Shown here piece after piece: positions 5,125-8,461 of a stretch of DNA of 8,461 bases (position 1 is the first letter of the stretch; the number at the start of each line of letters is the position of its first letter). Source of the DNA: Vulcanimicrobiota bacterium (GTDB taxonomy: Bacteria; Vulcanimicrobiota; Vulcanimicrobiia; Vulcanimicrobiales; Vulcanimicrobiaceae). The position numbers and the translations under genes are program-made. The stretch spans positions 1-8,461 of the forward strand of contig DAHUYY010000072.1 of NCBI GenBank assembly GCA_027306845.1. The letters run 5' to 3'. A model generated the notes under the pieces. It saw only the letters and a list, made by a program, of their open reading frames with translations. It was not told the origin of the DNA and searched no databases.

Positions 5125-6179
5125 GAGCGCGCCTTCGTAAAGTCCGCGGGGATCGAAAAGAGCCGCTCGGCCTCGGGGCGATAGAGCCAGCGGATATTGC
5201 CGCGCTCGGTGAGCGAGCCGACACTCCCTCCGGAAGCGTTTTCCATCTCCATCAACCGGTAGAGCGTGAGTTTCGTCCCATCGTTCCTCAGCGCGTCGCT
5301 GGTGCCGGCATTCCGAACGAAGTGCGGTTTGCAGCCTCCGCGCCCGATCGATGCCCGGATCGAACTCGGCGGAGCCCCCGCGACCGGCGGTAGCGGGCAG
5401 TAAGCACGCCATTTATCGATCCCCGATATATAACGCACGACCGTCATCTTCGACGAGCCGTTACGGCAGGAGCCGGTCGCACCGGTCATCTTCATCGAGA
5501 TCGTGGTGCGCGAGCCTTGCGTCCTATAGCCTTCGAGCTCTTTGCTACCGAGATTTTCGCTCTTCGCGGAGAGCGACATATCGACCGTCCCGGGAGCCAT
5601 GTTCGTCATGTTGCCGGGCACATTGGGAACCGGAGCGGCGGCCGGGGCACCCATGCAGCCGTTGCGATCGACGATGATGCTATAGGTTTTCTTCGCAAGG
5701 TCGAGCTCGATCGTCTCGTGCTGGTCGCATTTTACGATCGTCGCCGTATGCGCGACCGGAAGATCGGTGCGAACCCAATTTTTATAGTACGTCAGACGTT
5801 CGAGGCTGCCGTCGCGCATCATCGCCATCATCGACTGCATCGAAGCTACGTTGCCCATCGCGTGCTTCATCATGCCGCGAGCGATCAACCCTCCGAAGCT
5901 CGGGAATCCGTGATGCGCGGGAGCCGGCGACGGCGTCGCATCGGCGATGGCCATGAGCTGACGATAACTTTCATCGAAGCTCCCCGGGGGCGGTGCGGTC
6001 GCCGACGGCATGACCATGCGCACGATCTGGTCGTATTGCAATGCGACCGGCGTCGGCGTCGGGGTCGGTTTCGCGGTGCCGGCTGCGTCGGCACGGGCCG
6101 CGGTGGTGCCGGGAACGCCCGCTGCGAGCGCGAGCAACGCGATGGCGACAAGGATTCCCGCAATTTTCAATGGTTTCAT
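5121..6179 (-). CDS. Secreted protein of unknown function with Thr-Pro linker and Met-rich segment
   Basis: I do not recognise this 352-residue protein. It begins with a clear signal peptide (MKPLKIAGILVAIALLALAA, likely cleavage after ARA at 28-30), followed by a KPTPTPTPV linker (38-45). A Met-rich stretch at 103-121 contains GMMKHAM and SMMAMM. A beta-rich body follows (about 128-172, TYYKNWVRTDLP and ETIELDLAKKTYSII), then a Pro/Ala/Met loop (about 176-200) and a C-terminal LYRLMEMEN...LFSIPADFTKA ending. The 'IELDLAKKTYSI' and 'FSIPADFTKA' pieces are reminiscent of DUF4412 or LolA-like periplasmic proteins, but this is only a resemblance. Five cysteines (151, 175, 238, 261, 283) could form disulfides in the envelope. 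The ATG at 6179 has AAGGGGG about 10 nt upstream. The gene ends TAG, sharing CTAA with the opposing PEBP gene. Confidence 0.8.
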   Translation of the reverse strand: MKPLKIAGILVAIALLALAAGVPGTTAARADAAGTAKPTPTPTPVALQYDQIVRMVMPSATAPPPGSFDESYRQLMAIADATPSPAPAHHGFPSFGGLIARGMMKHAMGNVASMQSMMAMMRDGSLERLTYYKNWVRTDLPVAHTATIVKCDQHETIELDLAKKTYSIIVDRNGCMGAPAAAPVPNVPGNMTNMAPGTVDMSLSAKSENLGSKELEGYRTQGSRTTISMKMTGATGSCRNGSSKMTVVRYISGIDKWRAYCPLPPVAGAPPSSIRASIGRGGCKPHFVRNAGTSDALRNDGTKLTLYRLMEMENASGGSVGSLTERGNIRWLYRPEAERLFSIPADFTKARS

Positions 6180-6283
6180 CGAGAGAGTACCCCCTTGCTT
6201 GATCTGCCGTTTTGCTTCGAAGCGGCGCGCCCGCTCCCTGCAGATTGCGGGGCTCCCGAACCGGTGGGAAGAACAGCGGCGGC
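6180..6283. promoter_or_regulatory. Divergent intergenic region between the secreted protein and the CDGSH-dioxygenase genes
   Basis: These 104 nt should contain the promoters of both flanking genes, but I see no clear -35/-10 pair in either direction. The one structured element is a perfect 10-base palindrome, GCTTCGAAGC, at 6214-6223. As RNA it could extend by two G-U pairs. It could be an operator; evidence is positional only. Confidence 0.3.
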
Positions 6284-6490
6284 ATGGCTGACGTAACGAT
6301 CAAAGTCCGCGAGAGCGGCCCCTATCTGGTCAAGGGCCCGGTGAGCATCACCGATGTCGACGGACGTCCGTATCGGGTCGAAGGCGAGAACGTCGCACTC
6401 TGCCGCTGCGGCCGCTCCAAGAGCAAGCCGTTCTGCGACGGCTCGCACCGCGACGGCTTCATCGCGACCGAACGCGCCCCGGAGGCCTAG
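6284..6490 (+). CDS. Small CDGSH iron-sulfur domain protein
   Basis: The 68 residues are essentially one CDGSH domain. The 2Fe-2S ligand motif is complete: C40-R-C42-x2-S45-x3-P49-x-C51-D-G-S-H55, three cysteines and one histidine. The N-terminal half (VTIKVRESGPYLVKGPVSI, then DVDGRPYRV) is the usual beta-strand lead-in. No membrane segment or signal is present, so it is probably cytosolic. Family members carry a labile, redox-active cluster and are linked to iron-sulfur or redox homeostasis; the specific partner is unknown. I chose ATG 6284 because it matches the usual family N-terminus; an in-frame TTG at 6212 would add an unlikely Arg/Gly-rich extension. The gene ends in TAG 3 nt before the dioxygenase ATG, and its last codons contain that gene's ribosome binding site, so the two are almost surely cotranscribed. 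Confidence 0.93.
   Translation: MADVTIKVRESGPYLVKGPVSITDVDGRPYRVEGENVALCRCGRSKSKPFCDGSHRDGFIATERAPEA
6481..6485 (+). promoter_or_regulatory. Shine-Dalgarno of the dioxygenase, embedded in the end of the CDGSH gene
   Basis: GGAGG lies 8 nt before the ATG at 6494 and within the last codons of the CDGSH gene. It fixes the dioxygenase start and ties its translation to the upstream gene. Confidence 0.75.
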
Positions 6491-6493
6491 GGG

Positions 6494-7651
6494 ATGCCGA
6501 GTTATCAACGAGCCGGCGAGCTACCGGAGAAACGACACATTCAATTTCGCCGACCCGACGGCGGGCTCTACGCCGAAGAGCTTTTTTCAACGCGAGGATT
6601 CGAGAGCATCTACTCGCTGCTCTATCACGAGCGCCCGCCGACGGCAACGCGCGAAGTCCGTCAGTGGCACCGTTCGCGCGTCGAGTTTCACGAAAACGAC
6701 CCGTTGCGAAACCGTCATTTTCTCACCGGCAAATTAACGCTCTCCGGCGATGCCGTCGATTCGCGCACGCCGATCCTCGGAAACGACGACATCTTGCTAT
6801 CGATGGCGACCGCTCGCGAACCGATGGCGAGCTTCTACCGTAATGTCGGCGGCGACGAGCTCCTCTTCATTCATCGGGGTACGGGAACGTTCGAGACGCC
6901 GTTCGGCCGGCTCGCGTATCGCCCACTCGATTACGTGCTGATGCCGACCGGGACGACCTGGCGGATCCATCCCGACGAACCGACCGATATGGTCGTGCAC
7001 GAGTCGGTCGGCATGGTGACGACTCCGCGAAAATACCGCAACGAATTCGGCCAACTCGAAGAGCACGCTCCCTACTACGAACGCGATTTTCGCGCTCCCG
7101 TGCTCGCCCCCCCGAACACCGAGATCGGCTCGTACGAAATTCGCGTGACCAACCGCGGACGCAATGCCGTCTACGTCGTCGAGAATCACCCCTGCGATGT
7201 TATCGGCTGGGACGGCTATTGCTATCCCTACGCGTTCAATCTACAAGATTTCATGCCGATAACCGGAAAGCTCCATCAGCCGCCGACCGCACACGCGACC
7301 TTTGAGGCCCCCGGCGCGGCTTTCTGCGCGTTCGTGCCGCGGCTCTTCGATTATCATCCACTCGCCATCCCGGTTCCCTACAATCACTCGAGCGTCGACT
7401 GCGATGAAGTGCTCTATTACGTGAGCGGAAACTTCATGAGTCGTCGCGGAGTGGTCGAAGGCTCGATCACCCTGCACGCCGCCGGCGCACCGCATGGCCC
7501 GCAGCCGGGCGCGGTCGAAGCGAGTCTCGGCAAACGCGAGACCGATGAAATCGCCATTATGGTCGATACGTTCAAACCGCTGAAGCGCGCGCGCGCGGCG
7601 ACGCTCTGCGAAGATGAGAGCTACTATCGCTCTTGGGCGAGTTCGCCGTAA
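6494..7651 (+). CDS. hmgA: Homogentisate 1,2-dioxygenase
   Basis: This mononuclear Fe(II) cupin enzyme opens the ring of homogentisate with O2 to give maleylacetoacetate in tyrosine and phenylalanine catabolism. The 385 residues are shorter than the roughly 430-445 of classical enzymes, consistent with a compact bacterial form. The C-terminal catalytic region is well preserved: AFCAFVPRLFDYHPLAIPVP at 276-295, NHSSVDCDEVLYYVSGNFMS at 297-316, GSITLHAAGAPHGPQPGA at 323-340 and ETDEIAIMVDTFKPL at 349-363. H298, an acidic residue in DCDE (D304 or E305) and H334 are the likely iron ligands. The ATG at 6494 follows GGAGG. The adjacent, opposing fumarylacetoacetase gene, which acts two steps later, supports the substrate assignment. 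Related HGD-like enzymes acting on other aromatics exist, so specificity is strongly suggested but not proven. Confidence 0.92.
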   Translation: MPSYQRAGELPEKRHIQFRRPDGGLYAEELFSTRGFESIYSLLYHERPPTATREVRQWHRSRVEFHENDPLRNRHFLTGKLTLSGDAVDSRTPILGNDDILLSMATAREPMASFYRNVGGDELLFIHRGTGTFETPFGRLAYRPLDYVLMPTGTTWRIHPDEPTDMVVHESVGMVTTPRKYRNEFGQLEEHAPYYERDFRAPVLAPPNTEIGSYEIRVTNRGRNAVYVVENHPCDVIGWDGYCYPYAFNLQDFMPITGKLHQPPTAHATFEAPGAAFCAFVPRLFDYHPLAIPVPYNHSSVDCDEVLYYVSGNFMSRRGVVEGSITLHAAGAPHGPQPGAVEASLGKRETDEIAIMVDTFKPLKRARAATLCEDESYYRSWASSP

Positions 7652-8461
7652 GCATCGCCGCGCGCTGCAGGCGGGAGGGAGGCGGGAATCACCCTTCCGC
7701 GCGCGCTTCCAAACCCGATCGATCGATATCCGACGCGTTCGCAGCGTCCGCGTAGCGTTACCTCATCGCCGTCTTCGAGGAAGCGGCGCTCCTCGCCGTC
7801 GGGCAGATGTAACGGGCGCGTACCGTTCTGGGTAAGCTCGATCATGCTTCCCTGCGATCCGTCGAGCGAGCCGCTGACCGTCCCCGATGCGAAAAGATCC
7901 CCCGCGGCGACGGCCGCCCCGTTGCTCGATGCGTGCGCGAGTTGCTGCGCCTGGCTCCAATACATTGCGGCAAAAGATGTCTGCGAGATCGTCGCCGATG
8001 GCATGCCGCGTTCGCGCATTCCCGCATCGCTCAGATCGACGGCTAATGCGATAGCGTAATTCTCGGGCTCTCGTTGCGCGAGATACGAAAGCGGCGGCGG
8101 CGTCTGCGTCGGGCCGGGAACTCGGAAGGGCTCGAGCGCTTCGAGCGTCACGACCCACGGCGAGATCGTCGTAGCAAAGGATTTTCCGAGAAAGGGCCCC
8201 AGCGGTTGGTACTCCCAGGCTTGTATATCGCGCGCGCTCCAATCGTTGACGAGGACGCAGCCGAAGATATGCTCGCGAGCGCGTTCGACGGGAATCGACG
8301 CGCCGAGTTCGTTGCCTGGGCCGGCGAAAAACCCGAGCTCCAATTCAATGTCCAGGCGCGTGCTCGGCCCGAAGATCGGCGCATCGGCATCGGGAGGCTT
8401 GCGCTGGCCGCACGGCCGCCGAATATCCGTGCCGCTCGGAACGATGCTCGCCGAGCGCCCG
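7624..8461 (-). CDS. fahA: Fumarylacetoacetase, C-terminal 278 residues (5' end beyond the window)
   Basis: Fumarylacetoacetase hydrolyses fumarylacetoacetate to fumarate and acetoacetate, the last step of homogentisate degradation. The fragment enters at the right edge and covers about two thirds of a normal enzyme. Catalytic-domain motifs are all visible: SGTDIRRPCGQ, LDIELEL (metal-binding glutamates), NDWSARDIQAWE with its metal-ligand aspartate, PLGPFLGKSFATT with the active-site lysine, MYWSQAQQLAHASSNG, ASGTVSG, and LEDGDEVTLRG. The protein then continues about 15 residues past the point where human FAH ends. This tail (ending AYGELAQER) is encoded in the 28 bp that overlap the 3' end of the opposing dioxygenase gene plus adjacent sequence. 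The stop is TAG. The tail suggests the original stop was lost and the next in-frame stop lies inside the neighbour. Identity is very secure. Confidence 0.94.
   Translation of the reverse strand, partial: GRSASIVPSGTDIRRPCGQRKPPDADAPIFGPSTRLDIELELGFFAGPGNELGASIPVERAREHIFGCVLVNDWSARDIQAWEYQPLGPFLGKSFATTISPWVVTLEALEPFRVPGPTQTPPPLSYLAQREPENYAIALAVDLSDAGMRERGMPSATISQTSFAAMYWSQAQQLAHASSNGAAVAAGDLFASGTVSGSLDGSQGSMIELTQNGTRPLHLPDGEERRFLEDGDEVTLRGRCERVGYRSIGFGSARGRVIPASLPPAARGDAYGELAQER

Noticed and set aside
6063..6066. Thr-Pro codon repeat in the secreted protein as a tandem-repeat element
   Set aside because: It is only three to four short units encoding a linker after the signal peptide; there is no larger repeat structure.
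5517..6296. Plus-strand open frame of 259 codons opposite the secreted protein
   Set aside because: The minus-strand frame has a signal peptide, a start with a ribosome binding site and domain-like composition; the opposite frame is Arg/His-rich and featureless.
1..8461. Mobile element, CRISPR array, tRNA or prophage remains
   Set aside because: No transposase, integrase, terminal inverted repeats, direct repeat array or tRNA-like fold was found. The window is densely packed with housekeeping and catabolic genes.

Overview
This is a bacterial window of roughly 60% GC (estimated by eye) that uses the standard genetic code. TAG serves as the ordinary stop of four genes here. The SRP RNA is the short bacterial form: domain IV with a GGAA tetraloop and no room for an Alu domain. 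That fits a diderm or deep-branching lineage better than a Bacillus-type Firmicute. Several points are compatible with an under-sampled environmental phylum such as Eremiobacterota/Vulcanimicrobiota: many CGATCG hexamers, GTG and TTG starts, secreted proteins with Thr-Pro linkers, and tyrosine-catabolism genes. That placement is only an inference.

Region 1 (1-4502, minus strand, read from right to left) is a compact housekeeping cluster. It begins with a candidate extended -10 promoter (4494-4502) and the SRP RNA gene ffs (4377-4479). Then come a DUF4446 membrane protein, an M23/LytM cell-wall peptidase, a YggT protein, the ribosomal GTPase LepA/EF4, the RdgB/HAM1 nucleotide-housecleaning pyrophosphatase, and the first 49 codons of a further gene, possibly an acetyltransferase. 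Gene gaps run from 38 nt down to 4-nt overlaps (GTGA between lepA and rdgB, ATGA between rdgB and the last gene), so translational coupling is likely. The notable defect is an in-frame TAG at codon 473 of lepA. It falls at the junction between domain V and the LepA-specific C-terminal domain, and 136 well-conserved codons follow in the same frame.

Region 2 (4552-6179) holds two exported proteins in convergent orientation whose stop codons overlap in a shared CTAA. One is a PEBP/YbhB-type protein with a signal peptide. The other is an unrecognised secreted protein with a Thr-Pro linker and a Met-rich stretch.

Region 3 (6284-8461) concerns homogentisate (tyrosine/phenylalanine) degradation. 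A small CDGSH iron-sulfur protein lies 3 nt upstream of a homogentisate 1,2-dioxygenase. Facing them on the other strand is the C-terminal two thirds of fumarylacetoacetase, whose 3' end runs 28 bp into the dioxygenase gene. The intervening enzyme, maleylacetoacetate isomerase, is not in the window.

I found no mobile element, CRISPR array, tRNA or rRNA, and no convincing new multi-gene system. The observations most worth following are the lepA amber codon, the SRP RNA leading the operon, and the CDGSH-dioxygenase pairing.
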